A stretch of 64,000 nt of DNA from Calliopsis andreniformis. Lineage: Eukaryota > Arthropoda > Insecta > Hymenoptera > Andrenidae. Each line of letters begins with the position of its first letter. The first letter of the stretch is position 1. A program made the position numbers and the translations under genes. A model generated the notes under the pieces. It saw nothing but the letters and a program-made list of their open reading frames with translations, did no database searches and was not told where the DNA came from. The DNA is taken from NCBI RefSeq assembly GCF_051401765.1, contig NC_135071.1, positions 10,704,961 to 10,768,960 on the forward strand, read 5' to 3'. Below, one piece after another: positions 15,501 to 30,500 of the stretch.

Positions 15501-18500
15501 CTTAGGTGCCAATTGTCTAAAATCTCAGCGAAGTAGTCAATTTTACTCACGGCCATTCGAACTTTACTTTCTCGACGAATTAAAACTACGACCTCATACT
15601 CCTTAAATTCCCTTCCATTTTTATTTTTTTCCCTCACTCTTCTTTTCGTTTACTTCCTTTTCATCGTTCCCTAACCATTCCTTCTTCCACTGTTCCTTTC
15701 TACTCTCCCCCGATTTTTCTTCTCGCTTTCACGTATCGCTTCCGGTTCCATCTACGTTCTTCTAGCTAAGAGTTTTTCTCCAGAATCAGGCAAATTCGTC
15801 ACGTAACACACTAATGTAACTACGACGAGATCTGCTTGCACAATCACGAAATTTTTGAGTCGAATTCTGAAGTGGTTCGTGCAGACTCGTCGATTGTACT
15901 AAACCTTCCCATTCGAGAAATTCAGTTCTCTAGTTAAGGGAGTACCTCTAAAGAGTGAATTTTATAAACAAGGTATTTTTTATCCTAAGATTGCATATTA
16001 GTAATCCAAAACCTTCCTTTGCATTACTTGAAATTAATTCATTTTTTTCAATTTATCGCAATTACAAAATAAACACATAGGCGATTGGGGTATCGATGCA
16101 TATGCTATTTACTGTTATAATCACTTTCATGGTGAATACGAGGATATATACCTACTTATTATAAAATATTAATCAGTATACATTACGTACATATGCAGAG
16201 AAATTATGTAAATTATATTTCAATGAGATCGATCATCATGGACATGCGAGTTCTGATTTGTGTATGTTAGGGTGTTAATTGTTTTGTTATCACTCGTATG
16301 TTCTCATGTGCATTAGCCTTTAGCAGGTAACGCGACATCCAGTGTAATAGGCTAAGAGGAGTAGTGCCCATTGCTTCTGGGTGACTGTGTTATTGAGATG
16401 TATTATATAAAGTTTATAAATGTTCAAATTAAGATATAAGTCTATTCTATTTACTAAGAAAGTTGTGTTGTTTCATTTAAATAATATATTGGTGTTAATG
16501 AACGAACAAAGGACATTATTTTATTAACAACAGTGTACATTAGTTCTTCCTCGATAGTTGCCGAAGTGAAGAATATCTACAGCAATTTCAACGAATTAAG
16601 AGCAATAGTATGCATGTTACAAACGTTACGAGTCAGTGTACCGAAAAATTACTGAACAGTTTAATGCACACTTATTTACTAGTGCGCAACTCCAACAATA
16701 ATTATAAAACGCGTTCAGCATTTCTAGCATTTCTAATATTCATCTTTCTTTCCTCAGCATTCCAGTTACTTTGAAAGGGTCAGGTGGAACATGTCAATTA
16801 TTGAAAGCACTGTTAGAATTCCTACTTACTGGTGTGATCGCGCGATAAAAATTTCCCACCGAAACTCTGTACGTAACTCAGCCGAAGTCCAATAATTCTC
16901 GAGGAGAATCACCTCTACTTTCCATTCTCGTAGGAAGACAATTTTTCACGCGGAGAGCTAGGATTGGACCGGGTAGACTTTACGGTTTCCCACAGAAGCC
17001 TCGCGCAAATCTGATATCACGAGATGAACGGAAGTCTGAAGGTAGGATAAGATAAGGTTGGAATAACAGAGGGTAACCGCGAGGTCCTAGCTTGCCTCCT
17101 GAATTATGCAAAATCAACGAGTCAGATCCGTGTCAGCGGGAACAGTGCCGAGACACTGAATTCTCCTACTTTCCTGGTTCCATGACCGGAAAGTCCACGC
17201 GATTCGCACTCCCGCTTTCAATTCGTCTGATACATATAGAAAACGTTCACGCTACCAGTTTCCAGCTGTCTTCCTTTAAGTTGTGGATCCCTGAAAGAGA
17301 AAACAGATAGGAGAGGACAAAGTTTCACTATTTATTATAATGTCTGATCAAATTCTTATGACGTTTGAAGTAAAATGGACTCGAGAACACGCTTCTTGTT
17401 TCATTGTTTTCTTCTGTTTCCTTCAGCACTGTTTTCTTCTTTTTCCTTCTGTTTTTAGTCGCGGTAACTACTTGGTTATTAGCGACTGTGAATTGTTTTA
17501 CACTATTTTCGACATTACCGCGATTTGTTTTAAAAACTTGAAGAAATTATCTATATTCTCCTTTTGCAGATTATCTTTAAATAGTGGCTTGGTTTTGAAA
17601 GTATAGCAGGTAGTTATTGAATTTAGCACAGTGGAGCTGAGCTATAATGTGGTCTCTTGTAATTGTTAAGTTGCAGTCAGATCAAATAGGAGCCAGTTTC
17701 TTAAATAAGATGTGTGAATGGGTAATTTTTGTATGGTCCATTCTAATTCTTAATATGGATACTTGTTCTTTTCTAGTTAGTTTGGAATCAATTTAGAAAG
17801 CTAAGAGCCAGTCCATTGTGTCTCCCACATTGACATTAACTTTTTATTGCAAAAGGTATTGTTAAGTTTTTTAAAACATATAAGATGAACACAAAAAGGG
17901 TTCATAACTTTTAAAACAGTACTCGACAAATGGAGCAGAAAAATTCTTATTAATATGGCTCGAAAAATTAATATTTACAAAGTATGGTAAATATTTTTTA
18001 TTAAAAATTGGATCACTAGTACTAGATTACTCCAGTACTAGTCTCTAATGTAAGTTAAAGTAAAGTTGCTATCTGATCTTATTTATTTACTTAGTCTGGA
18101 GGAAATAAAAGCATTGGCAAAAAATTCGAAAAATTCTCGTCGCTTTAAACGTTAAGCCTGCAAAATTTGTATGTATTCTACTGAATCAAATGTCGCATAG
18201 GTTCAAAGGGGATTCAGAATTTTGTACTGTCACGCAATTCTATTTTCCAATCTGTGCGGAGTAAATATACCCGTGTACTTTCGTTCCTTTTTACTTCTCG
18301 ACTCTTTTCCTCTTCTTTGTATATTCACGAAACAAATGTAGCGAAAACAATCGTCCTTTTCCCGTTGCTCTTTTTCCTAACTAAAAGTACCAGGGTCCCT
18401 GAACTTTCTGCTTTAAACTCGCATAAAACTTGGGTAGTCTTCCAACATAGATATCCCTTGCGGCACGCGAATTCGTAAATTCAAGAAAAAACTAAGATCT

Positions 18501-21500
18501 TTGTAAACCTAATCTTCTTAAACGAACCCTAAACTGTGAGGACTCGAATTGTACTCTTCCAAGTGTTTTCGAGAAAAACGAGCAGACTCGAATAAATCCA
18601 TGCATCGGTGAGTTCAACTAGAATCATTGAAATGTAATTTTGACTCTAATAAAGTTTTAAACGATTCGATTGTTTTGTGGACAAGACATCGAATCAGTGT
18701 GTCTTTATATATTTTTTGTTTTAAAATTTTATTTATCTTTATCTCTATTATTGCTTACAATTGGAATACTCTAATGAAATTCAAGAAATAGAAGGAAAAG
18801 TACTAATCTGTTTAAATCTTGTTTGGTATGCAAAAATAAGTAGCTTGCTTACTCTACTTGATAGCTTTTTAATCCTTATGCATTAGCCAAATAATTAGTA
18901 CACACAAGTATACTGGAATTAAACTTTATCTCGTAAAATATTGTGAATGTTATAATATTATTAGAAGTTTTTGAATTTTATTTCAATTATTTCTCATTCA
19001 GAAAGTATTAAAGATTATAATCTAGTTTCGGTTCAAAATGCTGAAAACAAAATTTTAGTTAAAAATTTATGATTTTTCTAAGATGGATTGACATGGTTAG
19101 AGGTATACAATTTTATTGTAAAATTTTATTGCAAGAATTATATTTATACATAATTCTATTACTTACTATGCATCTGTGAACGCATTAGTTCCTGCGGGCA
19201 TAGTTCAACAGTCACTTTAAAATCTGTATCTAGCTGCCACTGCCATCGTTCACGTCATTTTAAAGTTTATAAACCATTTAGTATCCGCACCCTGCAGCAT
19301 TTACCTACAAATTTTGGAAATTTTACGCTGCACTCATTTAATCTTCTCGTGTCAGAATCACCTTGGTTGCGAAAGAATCAATATGTTCAATCCAACTTCA
19401 TCAGTGGATCAGAGACAGTTTAATGTTATATAAATATGTCGCTGAATAAGAAGAAACTTCATTTACATTCGTTTGATCTGTTTTCCCTTCATTTCTTTTT
19501 CATTTCGTTTTTCTTTCCTACTTTTTCCCCTTTAGCTGCTACTGTACTTTTCTGTTGCAGATGCAAGAACTAACTTTTACTGTTCCAAATCTCCTTATTG
19601 TGGTATCTCTTTCAGACCGCTCGAGATTTCACTTTCCTTTTCTTCTATTATAGTTCAGAGATAAAATATGTAAATCTTTTTTCGCCATTGTTATGACGTT
19701 TCTTGTTTATTCGCTTTTCAGCGAGAGTCTGACTTTTTGGAATACCTTTTATCATAAACGCTTCGTAAATATTAATGTGGTTAATATTGTCTGTGCTAAA
19801 GGTTAAGATATTTGTTTGTCATATTCTTTACCCTAAGATTCTATATTTTCCAGACTTCTCTCAGTTACAAAATTATTATACTAATTTCAAATGTTACACC
19901 TCTTTTTTACATAGTTTAAAATATAAATATTTTTTGTAGCCGTGAAATAATTTGGAAAAGAAAGGATTAAATTTATTTTCTTGAATTTGTTCCATGCCTA
20001 ATTGTAGTAAAACTATATTTATCGTGCAACAGAGTAAGTTACTTTCTGATCAATTGGTTGCAATATTCGTAAATATAGTTCAGTTAAAGGCATCTAATTT
20101 CTGTTACGTAAAGAACGATTATGAAGACGCAATTAAATTACAGCATACTAGTGACAGAAAACGAAACAATATTACTTTATTATTATCCTGTAGGATTTGT
20201 TGTTGAAACAGACACAGAGTTAACAGCCACCATATTTCTTGCAGAATAACGTAGAAAAAGTAAAGAGATCCAAGTGGCTTAATCTACGTAAGTCTATGGC
20301 CCTGGCGCGGATACCATAATCACATAGGGCATCTTGTTTAACCAGAGATACGATAATAATTTCGCAAATCCGTAGTAGGTATTAAGGTAATTCTATGTTG
20401 TGTCCTTCTCCTTCCAGATAACACGAATAGGGATTTTCTCTCCTTTACCTTCCTTCAGGTTCCCCCAGCTTACGTTCTCGTCTTCTTTTTCGAGATAACA
20501 CGGATACTGGTCTTCCTTCCTTTTTCACTTCCTACTTCCTACTTTCTCTGCACCTTTGTCGTTTTTCCCTCCCGCCTCGAAACAAATGCTGTCAGATAAC
20601 CATCCTCCCCCTTCTATCCTCTTCCCATTCACGCGCACGCGCACGCATGTGTATTTCCTTCCCCGTAGCTGTTAGGAATCTCTCCTGTATTCTCTTTGGC
20701 TAATTCCACCCTCGAAATCCTTGGAAGGTCGATGACCTTATAGGAACCTGCATTTAAGTTCTCGAGACATATATTTGATCTTTTCTCTCCCTCCTTTTTT
20801 CTTTACCCCACTGCCTCATTGGTAATGGACGAGTTTGTAGTAATGGCTGGATTAAGGGCTTTTCCTTTTTTATGCGAAGAACGGTTTTCCTACTTCTCCA
20901 GGCGACCTGTAAGATAACTCTGGAGTAAAAACAGTATAGAAGTAGTATCTGATGTGGCTTGATAATTTGTATTAATACTATTTTCATTTGTACCTTAGAA
21001 TTAAATTATCCTACATTATCGAATGGTACATGTGTATAAGAAATATTCTGTTTGCTATTGAAATTTTATGTAAGTAGTTAGTAACCATAAATATTTGTTT
21101 AATAACAGAAATCCTTTCAAAATTCTCCAATTAACTGATAACATAACTATTAAATGTTTTAATCGTAGAATAGAACAAAAGTATACACCAAATTATTTGA
21201 TTAAATACTACACATGGTCATAGTACTTATTTTATTATATTGTCATTTTTTTCCAGTGTGAGTTTACACTTTACTTTTCAATTCCTCTATTCTTCGTGCT
21301 TCATTTCTTTACGTACGTGTACTTATGAATTTGCCTTTTTTATCGCCATTCACGTAACTGGTTTTACAATCAGTATGATAATAGATCACTGAAACTATTT
21401 TTCTTGCTGATCCATATAATCGTGTCTATGTCTGCGTAACTGCAATAAACAAATGTTGTGGTTAAATTCTATGTGTTTTTTTTTCAGGACTGCTATTACT

Positions 21501-24500
21501 CGGATTGGAAATGTATTCAAGTTAGGGCGAATGTATTTTATAGTTACTTTGATGTACATACGAGCTTTATATCTGGTTTAAAGCTTCTTCAGGCTACTGT
21601 ATACTTCCATTTATCGACAGTAATTTGATCGTTCTCTAAAGAGCAAAGTAGGAAGTTTGTTAAAAGGAAAGATCATAGTGAAAGTTCTTTTCAGCTGTGT
21701 CCTTTCAATATCTTTCTAGATTTTCTTCACCCATTCTTTTCACTCTTCACGTTCGAGCTTCTCTATTTATTGTACTCTGCGACCTCTCTACTTAAGTCTT
21801 TCACTTTTACGTTTCGTTGGTGTTTCCGTTCCACTCCTTCTGTAGAGTTTCCAACAGAAGTGAAGAAAACCACATTCTGGTATTATTTATCTTGTACTGA
21901 ATTGTGTCTATATTTTAGAATATTTAATTTTACTATTGTGTTTATCGTGTACAAACAATTTCGGGGAACAACACTGGGCTCCCTTCGCCCTCTACTAGAA
22001 TCCTTACGAATTCTGTCTTCCAAATTATCAAAGGTTCTTACAAATTGTGAAGAATAGAACAAGTAGCAGTTTCCAGATTTGGACTCGGTTATATGAAAAT
22101 CACCCACTCATATATATTATTCAAGAAACTGGCACCTATTTGCTTTAATTGTAAGTCGATATTTGTAATAGAACATCTATTACTCCACTGTCCTAAGTAC
22201 AATAACTATAGCAATTTTTTCCTTAATTAAACTGCTACTAAGAAACAATTTTCACGAAGAGAAAATAGGCAAACTCATCTTATCACTTAGACATTTCATC
22301 TTTGTAGATCTTGCAAAGAGTTTAGTACCTTTTAGCATTTTCATCGAAAATCCTGAAAATCTTTTTTATAGAAAATTCTGAGAACTTGTTTTATAGAGCA
22401 TTGGCTTTCTACAGATTTGACATGTTTATTTTAAAAATTTCTATCATATCTGAAAGATAATGTACAGTCCTCCTGATTTTTGTTCGCGAACAAGAATCTT
22501 CGATATAAAACTTTCCTTGTTTTCTAACATCACGCGTTTTGTTTTCCTTCCATTTTCTCAGATCTCGCTCAGGAAAAGAAAAATACAGGGAACACAATAC
22601 ATTCTGTTCGATTCCTAATACTTATTTCCTTTCTACTCGACTATATTTTTATATCAAAAACGATCTATCGTGGTTTATTTATCTTTGTTTTAGATTTTAT
22701 TTAAGTATTAAATCGGGTGTTTAAACATTCAATTGAAAACCACCAGTAGGTATAATATCAAAGAGGTATACAATACGTATGAAGTGGTGACGTTCTATTA
22801 TTTATACAATAATAGAGTACCATGATGTTTTAGTTATGTTAATGAGAAGTTCATGAATGAAATGGCGTAAAAGAACATCTAGTATTGATTATATTTAGTT
22901 ATATCATGTGATATTTGAATGTTCCTACTAATTCTGTTTCCCCAAGATTTTCATGTTATGAAACACTTAGTATTAATGGGCAGCTGAAATGCACAAGGTG
23001 TCATATAATTGATTGTACAAGTAGAACAGTGGAGATTGTGCATGAAAAAATGATTTGAAAATATGGAATACATTTTTGTCATTCCAAGCTTTGTATCTCA
23101 CGAAAATGACTTTGATAAATACTTAACGCATAAATATTAGTTCTTCTTTCACTATACGATTCTAGAGCAAAAGAATCTTCTTGAACACTTGCTTTGGCAT
23201 TTGTTAGAACACGCAGAAATGCGTCAGGAGGGAATAGCTTCATTATTGATAACATACAAATTACCATAATCATGGATTACATTAACATGGATATCATTCA
23301 TTAGTGTTATTAGCTATTAAGGGAGATCACGTACGCAAATTATGAAAATTACATTATAGTCGATCCACTAACGTTATTACTCTTCACGAACGTATAACAG
23401 GAGGTACATCTAATTGTAAGCCATTGTCGCGGACATGGACAAAGTGAAATTATAGTTAAATTATTTGTTCTGTTACTTCGCATATGGGATGTTTCTGTTA
23501 TCTTGCACAGCTTAATATTTGCATTATTTTTGTTGACACCAAAAAATGTGTCAGAACAAACTGGTTTGGTTCAAAGCCAAGAATATTACGAGTCTTGTTT
23601 TTTTTCTCTTAATGTCATTTTTTCCGAGTTTTTAAGGACATCGCCATTTAATTAGAGAATGAATTTAATTTAATATAAATGTTTAATAAGAACATGTTTT
23701 TAGATTTTTAGAGAGAATTATATGATATAGAAATAAACTTAGTTATATCACAAGTGAAGGCACTGAAGCTTAATTATTTATATTTTTGTGCTCGTACCTA
23801 ATTCTGTGCCTTCAGATTAAAGTTATTTAAAAAAGGAATTTTATACGTAAACTGAGGAATTATGTTTTTATTTTATTTTTTTTTATTTACTGGTTAACAT
23901 GTTAGATTAGAAAGAAGTATTACATTTTTAATAAAAATTCTTTTTTAAACATGATTTTAAATATGGTCAAGTACCCTATACGCAGAAAAATTACTCGTAT
24001 AAAATATTTTTCGCATGTTATAAATTGCTACAATTATTTCATATTTATTTCAAAGCGACCGTGCTTCGATAATTTGGAGACAGTTGATCGAGCAGTCAAC
24101 ACTGAACAAAATAAAAGCTTCACGAATATCTGATGCCGATACTGACGTTGCAATAACGTGATTTAGTTCCATCAACATATGGGCTGAATTGAAATTCGAC
24201 AGTGTAGATAGTACGTGGCAGTATTTCGCGATAACGACATAGCAGAGGCATACGTCTCTCGAGACGAGAAAAAGCTATTTCAGAGTTGGACCGAGTCAAT
24301 GTACAACGCACCTGAGTCCAAGCCTCCTCTTTCATGCAGATCTACCCCTTCAAACTACTCTTTATTGAGATATCTGTAGAGCTTTCTCCTCTGGGGAAAA
24401 AATAAAGGCGATCGTGATTTGTATGTACATTTACAATTTTAATCTTCGTGTTCAAGTAAATTTTCTTTCTTGTTTTATATCTGTTGAGAAAGACTGTGTT

Positions 24501-27500
24501 CTCTTTGAGTTACTGCTATCTTTTTCCATATTCATTTTTTAATAATGAAGGAGTTGTAATATTTTCCTACTGAGTGTCTGTTTTGATTAAAACTTTTGTT
24601 CGCGAACGAGTTGGTATATGAAGTACAAATACATTTTGTGACATTCCTTATTAAATGTGTATGTCGATGCTAGAAATAGGGAATAGTTTAACAGTTGCCT
24701 GTAAAACTTAGAATAAAGTAGAAATCAAGAATAACGAAAGTTGTCTTCGTTTATTAAATATAGGAGATATTTCTTTTTATTCACAATTACTGTTATTCAA
24801 TGTAATGACAATAACAGTGTAATAAAACATCGATTAAAATTTCAACTGTGACTTAATAGTTTCTCGATAATAATCAAATTTGCAACCTGGGTGCATTACG
24901 TTTGAATGTTGCGTTCAACTAGTTAATCAAGATTTTATTGTAGAAGTGTTTAAAAACTGATTAAATCTGCCTGAAGCTTTTAACAAATGGAATGCTATTC
25001 ATTTTTTTTCACCCATAATCGAATAAACTGTATGTATACTTTCACCTTACTCTTCTGATACATTTTACATTCATAGAGATTACGTCAAACTTTCATTTCC
25101 GCTTACGTAAGACAGCGTGAAACTTTTAAAAATTCACCTTATTTTTTGTGTTTTCTTGAGATTCTCTCGTAACAAAGAAATTATCCATTTAAAACAGGTT
25201 TTGAGATGTATAATTGTATGCAAAGTTTCAAATGGAGTATCCTATATATTTACTGAAAGATTAACTTAACCCTTTAGGTATGGGCAAATGAGGATCGTCG
25301 CTTGTATGCATAATCAGGGATAAACGAGACATTATCGCATAGTCGTAACAGTAGGCCGTTCAGCAAAATTGATAGTGTAGCATATACCTATTCGATAGCA
25401 GTATTTTAAGGATTAATTGATCAAGTAAATGGAAACAGAAAGACTTGGGTCTAGCTGTCAGAATAGAGTCATATTTGTCGAGTTACTCCTCAATACACTT
25501 ATGAGCCCAATAGTGTTCATAGAAAAATAATTTTCTCAAAAAATAGCAATATATTTCTTCCATTACGTCTAAACATCAATCTATACTATGTAACAATGAT
25601 GGCCAAAACGTGACTCGCGAGCCACATGTGGCTTTTCTAGATACCTGCTGCAGTTCCTAGATTTTGGCAATCCTCTTAGGACAATTTTTAGGGAAAAAGC
25701 CACCTTCAAACAAATTCAAACCAGGGACAGGGTTGCTACATGAATTCCCTATCTCAGTATAGTGAGGGAAATTAGGAGGTGGGAGGAAAAAACAATAGGT
25801 GCCCTATTGCTATGAGTCTAGGCCCTAGACTGGGTCGAGATCTTAGCAGCTCAATACAACAGGACACTCGTTATTTGTTCCCGCTCCTTTCGATTTCTCC
25901 CACTATACCCCAGAAAGGAAATTTGTGTGGTACCCCCCTGTCCTGGGATAAAGAAGTAGAAGCTTTACTCTTTAAAATAAGTTCAGACTCACTGCTGTAC
26001 TATCGTTTCTCCCAAAGTGACAGCAGCTCAAAAACCGACAATTTTTCCTTCCATAATTAGTGATTCAAAGTAGCGATCATAATAGAGGATGTGGCTCTCG
26101 AGTATTTCTGATAGACGAACCGTGGCTCCTGTCACGCTAGGGTTCGTCCACCAACGCTATATTAACTGCCTTCGTGGCAAATTTCGCACGTGCTTATGCC
26201 CACATCAAATGAAACAAAAAGGATAAAGCCTAGTCATGTATCATATTACGCTGACGATGGTCTACTTCCACTTCGCTGTAAAAAGGAGCCTTTTTATAAT
26301 GGAACAATAAAAGCGGCAGCATAAAAGCGATATGAAAACTCGCATTGAAAACGGTTCTATCACGATACGCGTGTCGCCAGGAGATAAAAGCGAAGTTTAT
26401 ACAGTACAATGATGGTGTAGTAGCACAGAGGATCCCTATGCATATTATCTGTATTCCGCTACGTCACACGAATACAGGTGAGCGCGTAGACACATCGGTA
26501 AACACGCGGTCGGTGAGAAGGTATACAACCGACGACCACGCACGTACTTGCACGTTCGCTTGAGAGTAATGTTGATCCGACGAAAACAGGGGAGAGAAAA
26601 TCGACAAACGAAGAGGGTGTCGTAGAGAGAATGGAACTAACGCGCGACTCGGGTGCCATAGAAACTCGGCCGCATACAAATTTGCAGGATATCGCGTTAA
26701 ACCGTTCCAAGGTGCAGCGTATGTGAGAAGAGTAGCCCACTTTCTTCACCCTTCGCCTCCCCCTCCTTTCCCTCCCCCGTTTTCCCATCCCACTGTTTTC
26801 CCTAATCGCGTTTCTGGTTAATCCTGCAGCGAGCACCGAGTAGAATTTCGCGGTCGGCCCTTACTTCAACCGTGCATGTGTCTGCGGAGGCAGATACGGC
26901 CTCGCAATCGTTCAAATCTCGGCGAATGAACGAGTGGGAAAATTTAATTAGCGAAATAGTTGGTTCACCGATCCTCTTTATCCTAACTATCCCCTTAGGC
27001 TCTCATTGTCTAATGCTGCTATTCGTGGAATGCTTTACCGCGCAATTAATGCAATTTGTTTTGAACGATAATAGAAGTTGAAGTTTTTCGTTTTGTATCG
27101 CGTGTGAAGGGCTCTTGCCTATGACTAATTTCGACGGATTTAATATTGTATTACAGCGTGCTTAAAGCTGAGATTGACGGATGGGTCGAATGGAAAGAGC
27201 GTTTTTTAATGAACGTGGAAAAGCTTTCGTTTAGAGTTGAATTGGTCTGGAAATTTATTAAAAATTTAAATGTCGAATCGGGAAATTGCACGTGCAGTGT
27301 TACTGAAGTTACAATTAGTATCGTGTTTGGTAATTGTGATAGGTATTATTTGAATTGTATAGTTTGCACATTTCCTGCGACAGTAGTTAGGGTCAATGGT
27401 GTGGTCAGACATGGTGAATCGACTTCTAGAGATGCATCTCCAACTAAAACTGTTAGGACATTTGTTTGACCACGATAAGTATGTATTGGAAAGAGTTATT

Positions 27501-30500
27501 AATTTATCGCTTATTTTGTGATACATTAATTTATATTATAAAATGAGTGCTAAATTCAACTTTTGTAATAAAATGTTTTACTTATTGGACAACTTTCGTA
27601 ATCACCGACCCATATTTATTATATGTTTATGGAATATGCGATTTGTTCAATTAATAGCAAACCATTTGTGTGACCAAACGAACATGTGTGTGTAACTAAG
27701 CATGATGTTATACAGATTGTCTGAGTTACCACGACATTTTTCTGGATCATATAAAATGCTAATTAGCTATAGATAGAATTGCTATAGATCCATAGAATCA
27801 GTAAAGCATTGAATTCACACGATTAATGTATGTTACTTTTAAATGTTACTAATTTTTAAAATTGAAAGACATTCTATGTATTGCAGAACGAAAGAAAAAA
27901 TGAGCTTTATGAAGTTTCAAGATAAATTTGTAAAGCAATTGTTGCTAGTAAAAACTACAAATTAGATGGATTTTATTCGTCTGTAATATCATTGCCCCAA
28001 AGTATTTCCTACGCACTTTAAATGCAAGCAGAGTTGTTTCTCTCAAATGTAGCTGAAAGCATCCGAATCGACTGTCATTCAAAGCAGAATAAAACTTCGT
28101 TTCACGCTTTTCCATCCCTTCCTTCACAGGCAACCTGCTTAAATCAATGTCTGTTCTTTTTTTAAGCTCATTAGAATTCATGAAAGTTCATCAGGCTTTT
28201 GAATGGTTCAATTTACATACTTAATCATATTACATTGTGCATTCGACGATAGCTTTCGAGCACCCTTCTAGTATATTTTACAAGAGTAGAACTGAACTTT
28301 AAGGGCACACAGTTGTTGGAACAAATTTCTGCAATGTTATGCAAGAATATTCTCACTTGAAAAGAATCGTTTCAGAAATAAGTATGTTACGATTGACAGA
28401 TAAAAGCTCAATTGTAATTTTCTTATTTTTTATTTTCGTCTTATTTTGAGATCTAGAATTGTCCCTTCAATTGTTCACCAGTTATAGTCGAATATTCTGT
28501 ATATGTCAATCATAATTTTTTTTATATTATTGTAATGTAATATTATCTCGATTTGTACAGTTGCAAAGTAAAAGTTCAGTTATATTATATAACTTCGTGA
28601 CTCCCTTTTTTCTGTCTCGAAATTAGCTCGAGCTCGATGAGATCGTGCTTCCAAATTATGGGAATAACAGGCTTGGTTTTAACGACGCTATTTCTTTCAG
28701 AATTAACGGTGACGTAGATTTTTCTGTGAATCAAAATTATGGAGTCTGCTGGCACGAATTTCAAAGATTAATAGGCAGATCAGTTTAAAAATTGCTATAT
28801 ATTCTCATAAATAGCTTCTTCTAATTGGGGTCGCTAGAAATATGAAACTCAAATGAAAATTACGTCAACCATGCAGAAGAAATTATAGAACAAAATTATC
28901 CGCCTTGTACTTTTCCTTCAAACCTTTTTCTATAAATTAAAGTTTAAAATTAGAATACATACAATTTACTGCAGTATTCATAAACGAAGGCGTACAGTTT
29001 TTGATTCAGAGATTAAACAGTTTTTACCGAATCCCAACGTTTCTTTCTCTCCCTTATTTTCATTGTTGTACTTACTCTAAATTCGTTTACCGACAGAAAT
29101 GATGTCTCTGTTGGAGTCTATATGCATATTATATCCACAGCGGGAAACGTGCTCACATTAACGATTACAGGTGGTGAAGGTAGACAACGCGTACGCGTGG
29201 TACTGACGTGACTGAACATAAATCGTTGGTTGAGTGTAAACGCGATTATACGACGATAATTATTGAGAGATCCCTAGCAACCGGAACACTGCCTGTCTGC
29301 ATGCACCAATACCCTCATCCACTAAATACATAATAAATCCTACTAAACACCTCGCATTCGCATACCGTCGAGCTGGCAGAAAAGAAATGTCAGGAACGAT
29401 GAAAAATCGTCGAAAGGAAAAAGAACGAGAATATTCTTCCTATGATGAGACCTCTTGCAGCGTTTTTCCCTTTTCAGTGCTTTAAGTTAATATGTACACG
29501 CATGTTCTTCATTTATTGACTGATTTAGTTTGAACGAGATGCTTAATTTCAGGTCTAAATACGTAGATAAACTTGTTATTCGAAATGATACATATTATGT
29601 ACGTAAATATGTTTGGTCGATTTTGTTGTTTGTTTAGGCAGGTACATATATACTTTAAGTATCGTATCCACGCATATGTATTGTTAATGCTATGGAAATG
29701 GTATGGACAACAAGTCGTTAGATAATGAAACACGTGGAACATATTTTGACGCCTCAGACAATGTTTCAACTTTCTAAATATGTATATAATAATATGTACT
29801 TAGTTTTCATCTTGAAATTGTAAGCTTTAATCATACTATATTGAATTAATCGATCACTATAGGCTTCCAATTTTGAGAATGAGAATACACGAATGAAAAG
29901 GTTGACTACATTTCTCTTCCTGAAATGCTTTATCAAGTACTGATTTCAAAAAGCCAGTAATTTTCTTGGATTAAAAGTGACTCGTGCAAAGTAAACGCAA
30001 TATGTTAGCACCTATAGTACTTTGATTCGTATTTTCATCTCGCTGTAAACATGACAATAATTAAAAGTTTGGAATATTTTGCATTGTTAGTCGTTTTCAA
30101 TTTTCTTGCCAATTTGGGAGTAATACGAGTGAACTCGTACAAACCTGAAGCATTGTACGAAATTTGGTGCACGGAGAACGGAAGGAAGGTGGAACTAATT
30201 TATGACCAACCCCACGGGAGCTGAATGAAATAAAATGGGATAGACCAAAGATCATCTGTAGTAAAAAAAAAAAAGGCTGAGAATGTAATAATGATAGAAG
30301 CGGAGAGGGAAGGTAAAAGGGGAGAAAATTAATTATGAAGCTCACGCGGTCCATACCAATTCGAGAAAGAATCAACGGTCAGGATTAACGGTGGAACTTG
30401 GAAATCACAAAAGGAAGAGGTTTTCAAAGCTACGCGTTCGATTATTTCTATTATGACATTGCTATGCCATATGTTTTAGCTCTGTGTAATATTACAATGA

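Noticed and set aside
26459..26836. 125 codon - strand frame as a protein gene
   Set aside because: The composition is GC-rich and strand-symmetric, no domain is recognisable, and a second frame overlaps it.
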